The notes under the pieces were generated by a model, which ran no database searches, was not told the origin of the DNA, and saw nothing but the letters and a program-made list of their open reading frames with translations. A stretch of 64,000 bases of DNA, from contig CAVUCK010000005.1 of NCBI GenBank assembly GCA_963739975.1, positions 534,912 through 598,911 of the forward strand. The letters run 5' to 3'. Source of the stretch: JALZMG01 sp963739975. GTDB taxonomy: Bacteria > Actinomycetota > Acidimicrobiia > Acidimicrobiales > Ilumatobacteraceae. Numbering within the stretch: the stretch's first letter is position 1; the number at the start of each line of letters is the position of its first letter. A program made the position numbers and the translations under genes. This document shows, one piece after another, positions 42,170-51,651 of the stretch.

Positions 42170-42631
42170 GTGGACATGGTGCCGGCGGCGGGGACCAACG
42201 TGCTGTTCGATGTCTGGCTCGTCTCGCGGGCGACTCATGCGGCACTCGATGCTGCGCTTGCTGGCACCGGGCTCAACGCAGATGAGTTCGCGATCTACTC
42301 GGTGCTCACCTCAGCCGACACGCTCACCCCCTCGGAACTGGCCCGATGGATGTCGGCGCCGGCCACGACGGTGTCGAGTCACGTGAAGCGCTTTGAGCGA
42401 CGCGGCCATGTCAAACGCGAACGCAACCCGCACGACGGCCGCTCGTACGTGTTACGCCTCACTGCCGCCGGTCGACGCACGCACCGGTCTGCGGTCGAAG
42501 CGTTCGTGCCCGTCCTCCACCACGTCGTCGAGGAACTCGGTCCCCGCGAGCCGGCTGTCCGGCGCGCCCTCACGGCAATTCGCGAAACCATCGACATCCC
42601 GAACGCCGACGAACCCTATGTCCCCCGCTGA
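42170..42631 (+). CDS. MarR-family transcriptional regulator
   Basis: 153 aa. Dimer helix GTNVLFDVWLVSRATHAALD, then the winged helix: LNADEFAIYSVLTSADTLTP, SELARWMSAPATTVSSHVKR, and the wing RERNPHDGRSYVLRLTAAGR. The start is the GTG at 42170, seven bases after AAGGG; upstream GTG (42134) and ATG (42146) fall in the operator repeats and have no ribosome-binding site. Likely represses itself and the divergent C45 acyltransferase gene. Confidence 0.85.
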   Translation: MDMVPAAGTNVLFDVWLVSRATHAALDAALAGTGLNADEFAIYSVLTSADTLTPSELARWMSAPATTVSSHVKRFERRGHVKRERNPHDGRSYVLRLTAAGRRTHRSAVEAFVPVLHHVVEELGPREPAVRRALTAIRETIDIPNADEPYVPR

Positions 42632-42763
42632 CGGTGACACCCAGCGCCACCGTCGAGCCCTCGTCCGGTCGCCAAGCGTCGAGAGCGTCGAGGGCGTCCG
42701 CGTCCCACGGGCGACGCAACTCGCATCGGCCTCGCACCACGTCAACCCCCCGCCCGGCTGAGC

Positions 42764-43128
42764 AGCGTCGCCATCGTCGCCTGCGAGTTCTACGAGGCAA
42801 CCTTCGCCATCGTGGCGTCGCTGGTCGCTCAACCGGTCGTGCTCGAGCGGTACCGCCAAGGCCTCACTGCGTTGGAGGCCGGCCGCACGTGCTCATCCAG
42901 CGACTCGCGACGCTGCTCCGCGCAGCACGCGATCGCCACGAGCATACATCGCTCGGCTGACCCCGACGCCGCAGCCGCCCTGCTCCTCACCGTGTGCTTC
43001 AACGCGCCTTCCTCGCCTCATTCACTCCGCCGGTCCCCCCGCCGAGCCCATCAACCTTCGCCGCCGACCTCGTCGCCACCCTGCTCGGCGCAGCCCATCC
43101 CGTGCCGCCCGAGCACCATGACGGCTAG
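42764..43128 (+). pseudogene. Remnant of a TetR-family C-terminal domain
   Basis: Pieces in different frames line up as one TetR ligand domain end: VACEFYEATFAIVASLVAQP, VVLERYRQGLTALEAG, then LATLLRAARDRHE and ADPDAAAALLLTVCFN, and finally FLASFTPPVPPAEPINLAAD plus LVATLLGAAHPVPPEHHDG before TAG at 43126. At least two frameshifts and no HTH. A dead regulator. Confidence 0.5.
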
Positions 43129-43546
43129 AGCCCGGACAACCGAGGCGTCCGACACGTCAGGAATGCCACAGCGCCGACGCCCCTTGTGCGCAGACGCAAG
43201 AGTGACGACCACTCGACCCGCCGACACGATCCGCGAACCGGCGGTAGAGGACACGGCGGTTCGGGATATTCGGCGCTGTTATCGGCTACCCGCCCCGGCC
43301 GGCGTTCGGTGCGTGCCGGGAGGTGGTCTGGACCTCTCATCGCGACCTCGACCGACGGTCGAGCCGTCGTCCGTCGGCGGAAGCAGGCAGCGCCCGACCC
43401 GTCGATCTGGCGCGTCGTCAATCCTCATAGGCCATTCGCCGTCTGGCAGGCGATCGGGCGCGAGATCGGACATTCGGCGCTCGTCGTGAGCAGAGCCGGT
43501 CTGCTGCTCGACCGTCGCACCGAGGTCAGCGTGGTCGGTCGGCCGG
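43129..43546. other. Spacer with dispersed repeat copy B (43238-43320)
   Basis: No gene. Copy B reads CCGGCGGTAGAGGACACGGC, GGGATATTCGGCG and GGCGTTCGGTGCGTGCCGGG; the last box lies in a small CCGGC..GCCGG hairpin. Confidence 0.65.
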
Positions 43547-44725
43547 CTACCCGAAGTCGACATAGAGGCGACGCAAACTCCGACCCAGCAGACCGACACT
43601 CCATTCGGCGGCGCCGTCCGGGAGGCGCATATCCGGGAACCGACGGAGTATCGCTCCGAGTGCGATCTCCGTCTCGAGGCGGGCAACGGCGGCACCGAGG
43701 CAGTGGTGGATGCCATAGCCGAACCCCAGTTGGCCAGCGTCGTGTCGGCCGACGTCGAGACGGTCCGGCTCGGGAAACCGAGCTGGGTCGCGGTTCGCAG
43801 CGGCGACGCCGAGGAACACCCGATCCCCGACTCCAATCCTGCGCCCTCCGATCTCGACGGGATCAACCACGACCCGGGCCATGATCCCGGTAGGTCCCTC
43901 GAACCGAAGCAGTTCTTCCACCGCACTCGCGCCGAGCGACGGATCCGAACGCAGGCGTTTGAGCTCGTTGGGGTATTCCAGCAACGACAAGAGCCCGGTG
44001 GCGAGAAGGTTAGTCGTCGTTGAGTGGCCCGCGAACAGCAGGAGAGTGCAGGTCGCCACGATCTCATCCATGGTTAACCGGTCGTCGCCCTCGGTGGCCG
44101 CAGCGAGGGCGGCGACGAGGGTGCCGTCGCTGGACTCCGCCAGATCCCTGAAGTAGGCGTCGAAGTCGTCCAAACCAGCTTCAGCCCGTGCCCGCCGGTC
44201 GGGGCGGTTGAGGGCACCGAACACAACGCCGGCGATCTTGTCGGACCAATCGAGGAAGCGGGATCGATCCCCAGGCGGGACACCCATCAACTCGGCAATG
44301 ACCATGGCAGGGAGAGGCGAGGCGAAGACGCTGATGAACTCGGCTGGACCTCGCGCGTCATCAAGCAGCTGCTCGACGAGTTCCTCGATGCGCGGACGGA
44401 AGCCGGCGATGACGCGGGGCGAGAAGGCGTTCCCTACCAGGCGTCGCAACCGCGTGTGCCGCGGCGGGTTGAGGAAGACCATCCACCGGCCCAGTAACGG
44501 GAAACCGTCGGCATCGATGCGCTCTGACGACAGCCGCGCGTCGCGAAAGCCCCTGACCACATCCTCATACCTGGTGAGCACCCACGCCTTGTACCTGGCG
44601 TTCCAGTGCACCGGATCCAGCGCTCGCAACCGATGGAAGTAGACGTGGGGGTTGAGGCGTAGCTCCGGCCCAAGCAAGTCGTCGTCGACGACAACCTCTA
44701 AGTCTCCGAGGTCATCGCTCGGCAT
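43547..44725 (-). CDS. Cytochrome P450, copy 1
   Basis: 392 aa, bacterial soluble P450. I-helix CTLLLFAGHSTTTN, ExxR in AVEELLRFEGP, and heme loop LGFGYGIHHCLGAAVARLET with the ligand cysteine. The VFLNPPRHTRLRRLVGNAFS block is the conserved C-helix. Monooxygenase needing external ferredoxin and reductase, which are not nearby. ATG at 44725; frame continues upstream but without conserved sequence. Stands alone among repeat-bearing spacers. The second P450 (48437) differs clearly, so it is not a duplicate. Confidence 0.9.
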   Translation of the reverse strand: MPSDDLGDLEVVVDDDLLGPELRLNPHVYFHRLRALDPVHWNARYKAWVLTRYEDVVRGFRDARLSSERIDADGFPLLGRWMVFLNPPRHTRLRRLVGNAFSPRVIAGFRPRIEELVEQLLDDARGPAEFISVFASPLPAMVIAELMGVPPGDRSRFLDWSDKIAGVVFGALNRPDRRARAEAGLDDFDAYFRDLAESSDGTLVAALAAATEGDDRLTMDEIVATCTLLLFAGHSTTTNLLATGLLSLLEYPNELKRLRSDPSLGASAVEELLRFEGPTGIMARVVVDPVEIGGRRIGVGDRVFLGVAAANRDPARFPEPDRLDVGRHDAGQLGFGYGIHHCLGAAVARLETEIALGAILRRFPDMRLPDGAAEWSVGLLGRSLRRLYVDFG

Positions 44726-45212
44726 GCGGGAATTATCGCTGGCTCCTGCCGCACTCGCCAACACCGCCCTGCCGATCGGCGTCCTTGGTCCGACGGTCGG
44801 CTGTTGAGAACACGGAGAGCGGCGAGTGCCGATTCGGCGTTCCGTATGCTCGGGCGCCGGCGGTGTGGACGCGCCGACTGTCCGTGGCGACCAGTCCAGC
44901 CAGAGGGCCACGCTCCGAACGGGAGGCCAGCGTTCGGTATCGCCATCAAGCCGGCGGTTGCGGACGCGGCGAGTCGCGATATTCCCCGTCGTTCTCGGAG
45001 ACCCGGCGGGGCGAGCAGTCAGTACGCGTGGGCAAGCCGGCGTCCGTCACGGGATTCCGGGCATGATCGTTCTCATCGGCGGTTCTGGGCGCGATCGTTC
45101 TCCAGAACCCACCTCAAGAGCCGAGAACAACCGCGCCAAGATCTCACGCCGATCGCTGGCCCGAGCGGGCTGTCGCTGTGTACTTGCTCCGCCAGACGTA
45201 CAGTCCGCTCCG
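44726..45212. other. Spacer with dispersed repeat copy C and hairpin copy 3
   Basis: No gene. GCCGATCGGCGTC (44772), AGCGTTCGGTATCGCC (44929) and GCCGGCGGTTGCGGACGCGG (44950) with CGATATTCCCCG are island-repeat boxes. Further on is the diverged third copy of the hairpin repeat. Confidence 0.6.
45084..45141. repeat. Interspersed hairpin repeat, copy 3 (diverged)
   Basis: TCTGGGCGCGATCGTTCTC (45084-45102) and the inverse GAGAACAACCGCGCCAAGA (45123-45141) match the outer boxes of the copies at 24565 and 32422; the middle box is lost. Confidence 0.6.
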
Positions 45213-45482
45213 GTGAGCATCCGCACGCTCTGGCACCGACTGTGGGAGGTGCCTGACGTCGTTCGCTCGCCGAACGCGGAGTGTCCGTTGTGCGGTGCCA
45301 GAGTGGTCGTTGAGCCGAACGCGTACGGAGGCGTCACCTTGGGTGGATCGGTGCTGTCACCGAGGCCTCCGCAGGAGTTGGTCGCCGCGTGCGCCAAGCA
45401 CGGTCGCTCGCCGTACAACGACAAGACCGTCAGGTACTACGCGGAGGCTCCCACCGCGGCTGGAGGCCCGCTGGACACGTAG
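45213..45482 (+). CDS. Small protein with CxxC zinc-ribbon-like motif
   Basis: 89 aa from a GTG. SIRTLWHRLWEVPDVVRSPN, then AECPLCGARVVVEPNAYGG with a CxxC, and a later AACAKHGRSPYN with Cys and His that could complete a metal site. The segment looks protein-like but I do not recognise the family, and no clear ribosome-binding site is seen. Flanked by repeat copies C and D, so it has the layout of one gene between two repeat-bearing spacers. Confidence 0.5.
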   Translation: MSIRTLWHRLWEVPDVVRSPNAECPLCGARVVVEPNAYGGVTLGGSVLSPRPPQELVAACAKHGRSPYNDKTVRYYAEAPTAAGGPLDT

Positions 45483-45560
45483 CGCCCACTGCCGATCGGC
45501 GTCGGGGCGGTGCCGGCGCCACAGCAGCACACCGCTGTCCGATGTCGGTAGCGCCGGAGT

Positions 45561-45610
45561 CCCGGCGTTGGAGGACGCGGCGGGTCGGGATTATCCCCGT
45601 GATATTCGGA
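45561..45610. repeat. Dispersed island repeat, copy D
   Basis: CCCGGCGTTGGAGGACGCGG, then GGGATTATCCCCGTGATATTC. 26 bases before the hydrolase start. A related GCCGATCGGCGTC box is at 45490. Confidence 0.65.
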
Positions 45611-45635
45611 TACCTCGTCCTACGGTGGCCAGCCG

Positions 45636-46427
45636 ATGGAGACGGTCGTGGTCGAGGGCTTGCGCGTCGGTTACGAGCGCGTCGGTGACGGACCGCCCGT
45701 GGTGCTGCTCCATGGCTACGTCGGAGACGGACCAACGACTTGGCGGGGACAGCTCGCAGCACTTGGTGACGAGTTCACGCTGGTCGCGTGGGATACGCCC
45801 GGTGCCGGCCGGAGCTCGGATCCGCCCGAGACGATGGGGATGGCCGGTTACGCCGATTGCCTCGCCGGGTTCATCACTGAACTCGGTCTCGACCGGCCGG
45901 CCGTCGTCGGGCTGTCGTTCGGTGGTGCACTGGCGATCGAGCTGGCCCGCCGTCATCCGAGCATTGCCGGTCAGCTGGTCCTGGTTTCGGCCTACGCCGG
46001 GTGGGCGGGGTCCCTGCCCGCCGACGTCACTGAGCAGCGCCTCCGCCAGGCGCTCATGCTGGCCGACCTTTCACCGGACGAGTTCGTCGACGCACTGCTG
46101 CCGACGATGTTCTCCGATGCGACGTCACGGGAGGTGGTCGACGCATTCGCCGCGAGCATGCGGGCGTTCCATCCGGTCGGGTTCCGGGCCATGGCTCGTG
46201 CGTCCGCCGAGGATCTACGCGACGCGCTGCCATGCGTCCAGGTTCCGACCTTGCTGGTGTACGGCGCCCACGACGTGCGGGCACCGCGCAGCGTGGCCGA
46301 GAAGCTCCATGCCGCAATCAGCGGCTCGACCCTCGTCGTCCTGCCCGGCGCAGGGCATGTCTGCAACGTCGAAGCCGCTGACGACTTCAACGCCTCCGTG
46401 AGCGCCTTCCTGCGCCAACCCACGTAG
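45636..46427 (+). CDS. Alpha/beta hydrolase
   Basis: 263 aa. Oxyanion-hole HGYVGDGPTTW, nucleophile elbow VVGLSFGGALAIELA (G-x-S-x-G with Ser), LLVYGAHDVRAPRSVAEKLH (acid Asp region) and LPGAGHVCNVEAADDF (catalytic His). It resembles 3-oxoadipate enol-lactonase and haloperoxidase-like hydrolases; the actual ester or lactone is unknown. ATG at 45636. Lies between repeat copies D and E. Confidence 0.85.
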   Translation: METVVVEGLRVGYERVGDGPPVVLLHGYVGDGPTTWRGQLAALGDEFTLVAWDTPGAGRSSDPPETMGMAGYADCLAGFITELGLDRPAVVGLSFGGALAIELARRHPSIAGQLVLVSAYAGWAGSLPADVTEQRLRQALMLADLSPDEFVDALLPTMFSDATSREVVDAFAASMRAFHPVGFRAMARASAEDLRDALPCVQVPTLLVYGAHDVRAPRSVAEKLHAAISGSTLVVLPGAGHVCNVEAADDFNASVSAFLRQPT

Positions 46428-46440
46428 TCACGTGGGAAGA

Positions 46441-46530
46441 CCCGGCGGTCTCGGACGCGCGGCTGGAGCGGTAGCCCCGCGATTACCGGACAGGCGCCGG
46501 CCGGGTGTTCGGTGCGCGTCACCGACACTC
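46441..46530. repeat. Dispersed island repeat, copy E, with hairpin
   Basis: CCCGGCGGTCTCGGACGCGC (46441), GCGATTACCGG, then GGTGTTCGGTGCGCGTC; the last box pairs with CACCGACACTC (46520-46530) with one bulge. It begins 13 bases after the hydrolase stop. The rest of the spacer up to 46722 has no gene. Confidence 0.65.
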
Positions 46531-46722
46531 GCATTGCCCCCCGGGACCGTGAAGCGCGCCGGCGTTCGCCTCGCCAGCGCCGTCCCGTGAGTCGATACCG
46601 ACCCGTCGATCGGTCGCGGAGCACCTCCGGTGACGAGGTCGACGATCGCACTCCCTACCGGGCATTACGTGCTCACACGGCTGATGCGAGTTGGTGCCCA
46701 TCGTCGCCGATGTTCGAGCGTC

Positions 46723-46748
46723 GGGGCCCCTCCCGGAGGAGGGGCCCC
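46723..46748 (-). terminator. Perfect 11-bp stem-loop after cupin
   Basis: GGGGCCCCTCC (46723-46733), loop CGGA, GGAGGGGCCCC (46738-46748). It ends 13 bases downstream of the cupin stop on the minus strand. Confidence 0.75.
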
Positions 46749-46761
46749 TCGCCACAGTCCG

Positions 46762-47280
46762 TCAGGGCGTGCAGTCAGCCGGAGCTTCGATCCCGGCCGT
46801 GACGGTCAGCGGTCCGGTCTCCGGCACTTCGAAGAAGGTCGCGTAGAGGACCGTCACCCCAGTCGTGCGGTTGATCGCCGTATGGACCATGCCGTTGCCG
46901 GGATCCACGAAGGCGGTCCCTGCTGGATACGGTCGGTCGACGCAGTCGTGGGCCATGATGTACGTCAACTCGCCCTCGGCGACGTTGACGATCACCGGTC
47001 CGGGATGGGTGTGCCACGGGAACTGAGCGCCTGGCTGCACGGTGATCTTGGCCACCACGGTCCGCGAGGGGTCGAGGGAATTGGAGACGTCCGTCGCATG
47101 ACCGTCCATCTTGTTGCGGATCTGCAGTTGGACGTCGTCACTGAACGCGGCCCGTTGTGTCAGCGGTTCGACGGCGATCGGCGGCGGCGCGGTCTGCGCC
47201 TGCAACGTCCCGACAGCAACTGCTCCCGCGGCGACGGCGCCCGCCACGGCGAAGGGCACAGCCCATTTCAAAGCGCGCAT
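46762..47280 (-). CDS. Exported cupin-domain protein, copy 2
   Basis: 172 aa. N-terminal signal segment (VPFAVAGAVAAGAVAVGTLQA), then a cupin with QFPWHTHPGPVIVNVAEGEL and FVDPGNGMVHTAINRTT. It is a clear paralogue of the gene at 28059 over the whole length (same PPPI.VEPLT..F.DDV.LQ.R start and VVAKITVQPGAQFPWHTHPG core), including the two cysteines. AAGGGAGG precedes the ATG. The shared presence in chromosome and island suggests a duplication or separate import. Confidence 0.82.
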   Translation of the reverse strand: MRALKWAVPFAVAGAVAAGAVAVGTLQAQTAPPPIAVEPLTQRAAFSDDVQLQIRNKMDGHATDVSNSLDPSRTVVAKITVQPGAQFPWHTHPGPVIVNVAEGELTYIMAHDCVDRPYPAGTAFVDPGNGMVHTAINRTTGVTVLYATFFEVPETGPLTVTAGIEAPADCTP

Positions 47281-47670
47281 GGTGATACCTCCCTTTTGTC
47301 CCGCCCGCTAGCGGGAGTGGGGCCGGAACGTACCATGGCCGGTGGCAATCGGACCGTGCTCACCCACGCCGATCTGCCGCTCGGCATCGGGCACGGAGCT
47401 CGGCCGTTCCAACGCCGACGCGCCCCTATTCGGCGGTAGGTGCGCAGGAGTCGTGTCGTTCGCGCTCGCCGCTCACGGCGGCTGGCCTCGCCTCGCTCGG
47501 CCGGGCAGCCGCACCGAACGCCGCTATGAATGACGGCATCGAAGCTGGCGACGACGATGCAGAACGGCATGTCGGCAGTGGACGCGGCGTTTCGTCAGGG
47601 TCTCCGCCGGCCGGAGGTGCTGTCTCCACCCGTGGTCGGGGCCTCCGGCCACGATGCTGGAGGTTGCGTC
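47281..47670. other. Spacer with palindrome and inverse repeat box
   Basis: No gene. CCCGCTAGCGGG (47304-47315), a perfect 12-bp palindrome, lies in the leader of the cupin gene and could be an operator. GCACCGAACGCCG at 47510 is the island GGCGTTCGGTGC box in the opposite direction. The last 40 bases resemble the leader of the recombinase at 56099 (GTCGGGGCCT.CGGCCA then GGAGG). Confidence 0.5.
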
Positions 47671-48423
47671 ATGTCTGTGCCCACCACGACCGCCGTCGAG
47701 CGGTGTCAACCGGCTCTCACCGACATCGAACAGGTCACTCTGCTCGGCTCCTTGCCGGCTCCCGGGGCTTCAACGCGAGGCGTACGCGCTGGATCTGCGC
47801 CAGTTCTCGGCGTGGTGCTGGCAGCACGAGCGGCACCTCTTCGACGTCCATCGCGTCGACATCGAGTGCTTCGCCCGTGACCTCGAAGACCGAGGCCGCG
47901 CTCGAGCCACGGTCGCTCGCCGGCTGTCGACGGTCGTCGGCTTCTACCGCTACGCCGAAGAGGAAGACCTCGTCGAACACTCGGCTGCGGTGCACGTGGG
48001 CCGGCCACGGATCGACTACGAGTCACAAGTCGCGCATCTCGACCGCAACGAGCTCGGCGCCATCCTCGTCGCCGCCGCATGTCGTCACCGCGCGACCATG
48101 CACTGATGTCGCTACTTGCCTTGAACGGTCTGCGGGTGTCGGAAGCGATCGGTGCCGACATCGACGCACTGGGCCTCGAACGGGGACACCGGACGCTGAC
48201 AGTACTCCGCAAGGGCGGCAAGATCGCAACGATGCCGCTGGCGCCACGGGTCGCCCGAGCGGTCGATCTCGCCATTGTCGACCGTGTCGATGGCGCGATC
48301 TTCGTCGACGCCACCGGTGATCGCCCCGATCACGATCAAGCCGTGACCGCTTCGGTGGGCCCGTTGGGACGTACGGCGGTGACAGGCGATCATCAGATCG
48401 GGGCCGTTCGCGTCGACATGTGA
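47671..48423 (+). pseudogene. Broken XerC-like tyrosine recombinase (paralogue of 56099)
   Basis: Three frames in turn match the intact recombinase at 56099: TTTAVERCQPALTDIEQVTL, then after a shift near 47765 REAYALDLRQFSAWCWQHER and DIECFARDLEDRGRARATVA, RPRIDYESQVAHLDRNELGA, then after a shift near 48080 SSPRDHALMSLLALNGLRVS and GHRTLTVLRKGGKIATMPLA. From about 48320 the match is lost, so the H-x-x-R and tyrosine part is missing. It keeps a GGAGG ribosome-binding site. A dead copy. Confidence 0.85.
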
Positions 48424-48436
48424 GAATGCTCCCAGG

Positions 48437-49711
48437 ATGGTCGAGCACGACGTGACTGCGGCGCTGAAGGCATGGGGGCTGCACCACCGCGACGACCCGT
48501 TCTCCGTGTTCGCCGACGTGCGCCGGCGCGGCGCGGTACACCAGGTGACGCTCGCCGACGGCCACGATGCTTGGCTCGTCGTCCACCACGACCAAGCCCG
48601 TTCCGCACTCAACGACCCGCGACTGTCCAAGGACATGCAGGCCGCCCTGGTCGCCAACGCAGCCGTCGTGTCCGACGGCCTCCCCGGACCGGCATTCGCC
48701 CGACACATGCTGACCGTCGATCCGCCGGACCACACCCGGCTCCGCCGGCTCGTCTCGAGCGCCTTCTCGCCACGACGCATCGAGGTACTCCGTCCACGAA
48801 TTCAAACGATCGTCGACGACCTGCTCGACGGCATCGCCGTTGAGGGCGCCGACAGCCGGGTCGACCTCGTCTCCCGCTTCGCCTTCCCGCTGCCGTTCAC
48901 CGTGATCTGCGAGCTGCTCGGCGTGCCCGAGCAGGATCGCGCCGCCCTCGGTCGAGGCTTGACCGGGTTGCTCGTCCCGACCTCGACGCCCGAGCAGTAC
49001 GCCAAGGCCAAGGTGGCATCCGACGCAGTCGTTGCGCGGTTGGAGCAGCTCGTCGACATGAAGGGCGGCGCACCGGGAGACGACCTCGTCAGTGCCTTGA
49101 TCGCCGCCCGCGACGGGGACGAGCGACTCGACACGCGGGAGCTGCTCTCGACGATCTTCCAGCTGATCGTCGCCGGTCACGACACCACCGCGAGCTTCAT
49201 CGGCAACAGCGTCGTCGCCCTGTTCCGCAACCCGGGTCAACTGGAGTTGCTGCGCGGCGATCCCGCAAGGCTCGAGGCGGCGTTGGAGGAGCTCCTGCGT
49301 TTCGACGCGCCGGTCCCGCACTCGACGTTTCGCTACGCCGTCGAACCGGTCGAACTGGGCGGCGTGACGATTCCGGCCGGCGCCCAGGTCATCATCAGCC
49401 TGGCCGCGGCGAACCGCGACGAGCACGCCTACGACGATCCCGAAGGGCTCGACATCGACCGGTCGGGCGTCCGCCACCTCGCCTTCGGGCACGGCATCCA
49501 TCACTGCCTCGGCGCCCCGCTCGCCCGCCTGGAGGGACACATCGCCCTGGGCACGCTGCTGCGGCGCTTCCCCGAGCTGCGGCTCGCCGGCGCCGACGAC
49601 GAGCTGCGGTGGGGTCACGGCGACGGGCTCGTGCTCCGCGGTCTCTCCGAGCTGCCGGTGATTCCGGGGCCGGCGTTGCCGCGAGTGCCAGCCGGACGGA
49701 ATTTCCCCTGA
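48437..49711 (+). CDS. Cytochrome P450, copy 2
   Basis: 424 aa. C-helix TVDPPDHTRLRRLVSSAFSP, I-helix FQLIVAGHDTTASFIGNSVV, ExxR in LEELLRFDAPVPHSTFR and heme loop LAFGHGIHHCLGAPLARLEG with the cysteine ligand. Close in style to CYP107-type enzymes of secondary metabolism or degradation. Redox partners are not in the window. ATG at 48437 starts right after the truncated recombinase. Confidence 0.92.
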   Translation: MVEHDVTAALKAWGLHHRDDPFSVFADVRRRGAVHQVTLADGHDAWLVVHHDQARSALNDPRLSKDMQAALVANAAVVSDGLPGPAFARHMLTVDPPDHTRLRRLVSSAFSPRRIEVLRPRIQTIVDDLLDGIAVEGADSRVDLVSRFAFPLPFTVICELLGVPEQDRAALGRGLTGLLVPTSTPEQYAKAKVASDAVVARLEQLVDMKGGAPGDDLVSALIAARDGDERLDTRELLSTIFQLIVAGHDTTASFIGNSVVALFRNPGQLELLRGDPARLEAALEELLRFDAPVPHSTFRYAVEPVELGGVTIPAGAQVIISLAAANRDEHAYDDPEGLDIDRSGVRHLAFGHGIHHCLGAPLARLEGHIALGTLLRRFPELRLAGADDELRWGHGDGLVLRGLSELPVIPGPALPRVPAGRNFP

Positions 49712-49805
49712 TCGAGGGTTCGGCCTTCGAGTATTATCCATGGCCCGGTCGCCGAGGGAAGGCGAGACTCGCTGAGGGCGGCCGGAGAAGGGAAGGGCGA
49801 GACTG

Positions 49806-50366
49806 ATGTCCACTACCGGGACCCCTGTCGACAACGGCGTCAACGTGGCTGCACTGCTGGAGGCGCGAGAGGCCTTGACGGCCGCTCCTCAGGCGGCTCA
49901 GTTTCAATGGCGGGCCAGTTGCACCTGGAAGAACGGCACTCACAGCAACTCGACCGTCGAAGGCTTCTTCGGCCTCGGCGAGGAGCAGCACCACAGGAGG
50001 GAGTACACCTTCGACGCTGATCACCCGGAGATCTTCGCCTCCGAGGACAACGGGGCGACGCCGGTCGAGTACGTGCTCGTCGGCCTGGCCAGTTGCCTCA
50101 CCGCGGGCGTCGCCGCCGTCGCCCAGAACCGGGAGATCCAGCTTCGCTCGGTGTCGGCGACCCTCGAAGGAGAGATGGACGTCTCCGGCATCCTGGGCAT
50201 CGACAGCGACGTGCGCAACGGATTCAGCGGCATCAAGGTGACCTACGACATCGACGCCGACGCGACCCCCGACGAGATCAAGGCGATCGTTGCGCAGTCG
50301 CAGAAGCGGTCGGCGGTGTACGACGTCATCACCAACCCGACGAACGTCACGGTCGAGGTTCGCTGA
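49806..50366 (+). CDS. OsmC family protein
   Basis: 186 aa. WRASCTWKNGTHSNSTVEGF, PVEYVLVGLASCLTAGVAAV with the first peroxidatic-type cysteine, ATLEGEMDVSGILG and VRNGFSGIKVTYDIDAD follow the OsmC/Ohr fold. The second cysteine of true Ohr/OsmC peroxidases, usually in a S-x-x-C-P motif, is replaced (QSQKRSAVYDVITNP), so classical thiol peroxidase cycling is doubtful. ATG at 49806 follows GGGAAGGGCGAGACTG. Confidence 0.85.
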   Translation: MSTTGTPVDNGVNVAALLEAREALTAAPQAAQFQWRASCTWKNGTHSNSTVEGFFGLGEEQHHRREYTFDADHPEIFASEDNGATPVEYVLVGLASCLTAGVAAVAQNREIQLRSVSATLEGEMDVSGILGIDSDVRNGFSGIKVTYDIDADATPDEIKAIVAQSQKRSAVYDVITNPTNVTVEVR

Positions 50367-50392
50367 GACCTCCGCTGCCGGGAGGGTCCACC

Positions 50393-51651
50393 GTGGCACG
50401 CAGCATCACGACGGTCATAATCGGCGCCGGTCACGCCGGTTTGGCGATGAGCCACCGGCTGTCCGCTCGTTCCATCGACCACGTCCTGCTGGAGCGCGGT
50501 GACGTCGCCAACTCGTGGAAGACGCAGCGGTGGGATTCCCTGCGGCTGCTCACACCCAACTGGCAGAGCCGGCTCCCCGGCTTCGGCTACGACGGTGACG
50601 ACCCCGACGGGTTCATGACGATGCCCGAGGTGATCTCGTTCCTCGAGCGGTACGCCGCGGTCGTCGCCGCCCCGGTGCACGCCGGCACCACGGTCACTGA
50701 GCTGCGGCCGACGTCGAACGGGTACGCCGTCACCACCGATCACGGCTGCTGGAGCGCGCCGACGGTCGTCGTGGCAACCGGGGCCTGCAACGTCGCCCAT
50801 CTCCCGCGCGTTCGCCACCGACGTTCCGGCGAGGCATCGACCTAGTGACGCCGGACGCGTATCGGAACCCGGACCACCTCGCCGACGGAGGCGTGCTGAT
50901 CGTCGGAGCGTCGGCGACGGGCATCCAGCTCGCCGACGAGATCCACCGATCGGGCCGCCCGGTGACGGTGGCCGTCGGCGCCCACGTGCGCGCCCCGCGG
51001 ACCTACCGGGGACGGGACATCCAACGCTGGATGAACGACATCGGCATGATGGACGAGCGCTACGACGAGGTCGACGACATCGTCCGGGTGCGCCGGCTGC
51101 CGTCGATGCAGATCGTCGGCACACCGACGCGTACGACGCTCGATCTCAACGCCCTGACGTCGATCGGGGTCCGTCTCGTCGGGCGACTCGCCGGGGTCAG
51201 CGACGGGCAGGCGCAATTCTCGGGGTCGTTGCGCAACGTGTGTGCGCTGGCCGATCTCAAGCTCGGCCGGTTGCTCGACGCGATCGACGAATGGGCGACC
51301 GAGCACGGGCTCGACGGTGAGCTCGAGCCGGCCTGGCGACCAGCTCCGACGATCGTCGAGGACTCACCACCGCTGGGCATCGACCTCACCCGTGGCGAGA
51401 TCCGCACGATCGTCTGGGCCACCGGCTTCCGCCCCGACTACTCCTGGCTGGACGTGCCGGTGCTCGACCGCAAGGGGCTGATCCGCCATGACGGCGGGGT
51501 CGTCATCGACGCGCCGGGCATCTACCTGATGGGCATGCCCTTCCTCCGCCGTCGCAAGTCGACCCTCATCGACGGCGCCGGCGACGACGCCGACGACCTC
51601 AGTGCCCACCTCGTTTCCTTCCTCGACGGACGTGTCGCAGCACTCGCCTGA
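50393..51651 (+). pseudogene. Flavin-containing monooxygenase, two frameshifts
   Basis: The first frame (GTG at 50393 after GGGAGGG) has the FAD fold TTVIIGAGHAGLAMSHRLSA and LLERGDVANSWKTQRWDSLR to VVVATGACNVAHLPR. Near 50800-50835 a short piece (FATDVP) is in another frame, then from 50842 LVTPDAYRNPDHLADGGVLI with the NADPH site VGASATGIQLADEI and the late IVWATGFRPDYSWL. Two extra bases would explain it. Without them it is a CzcO/FMO-like monooxygenase of about 418 aa. The part from 50845 could be made alone but lacks FAD binding. Confidence 0.8.
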
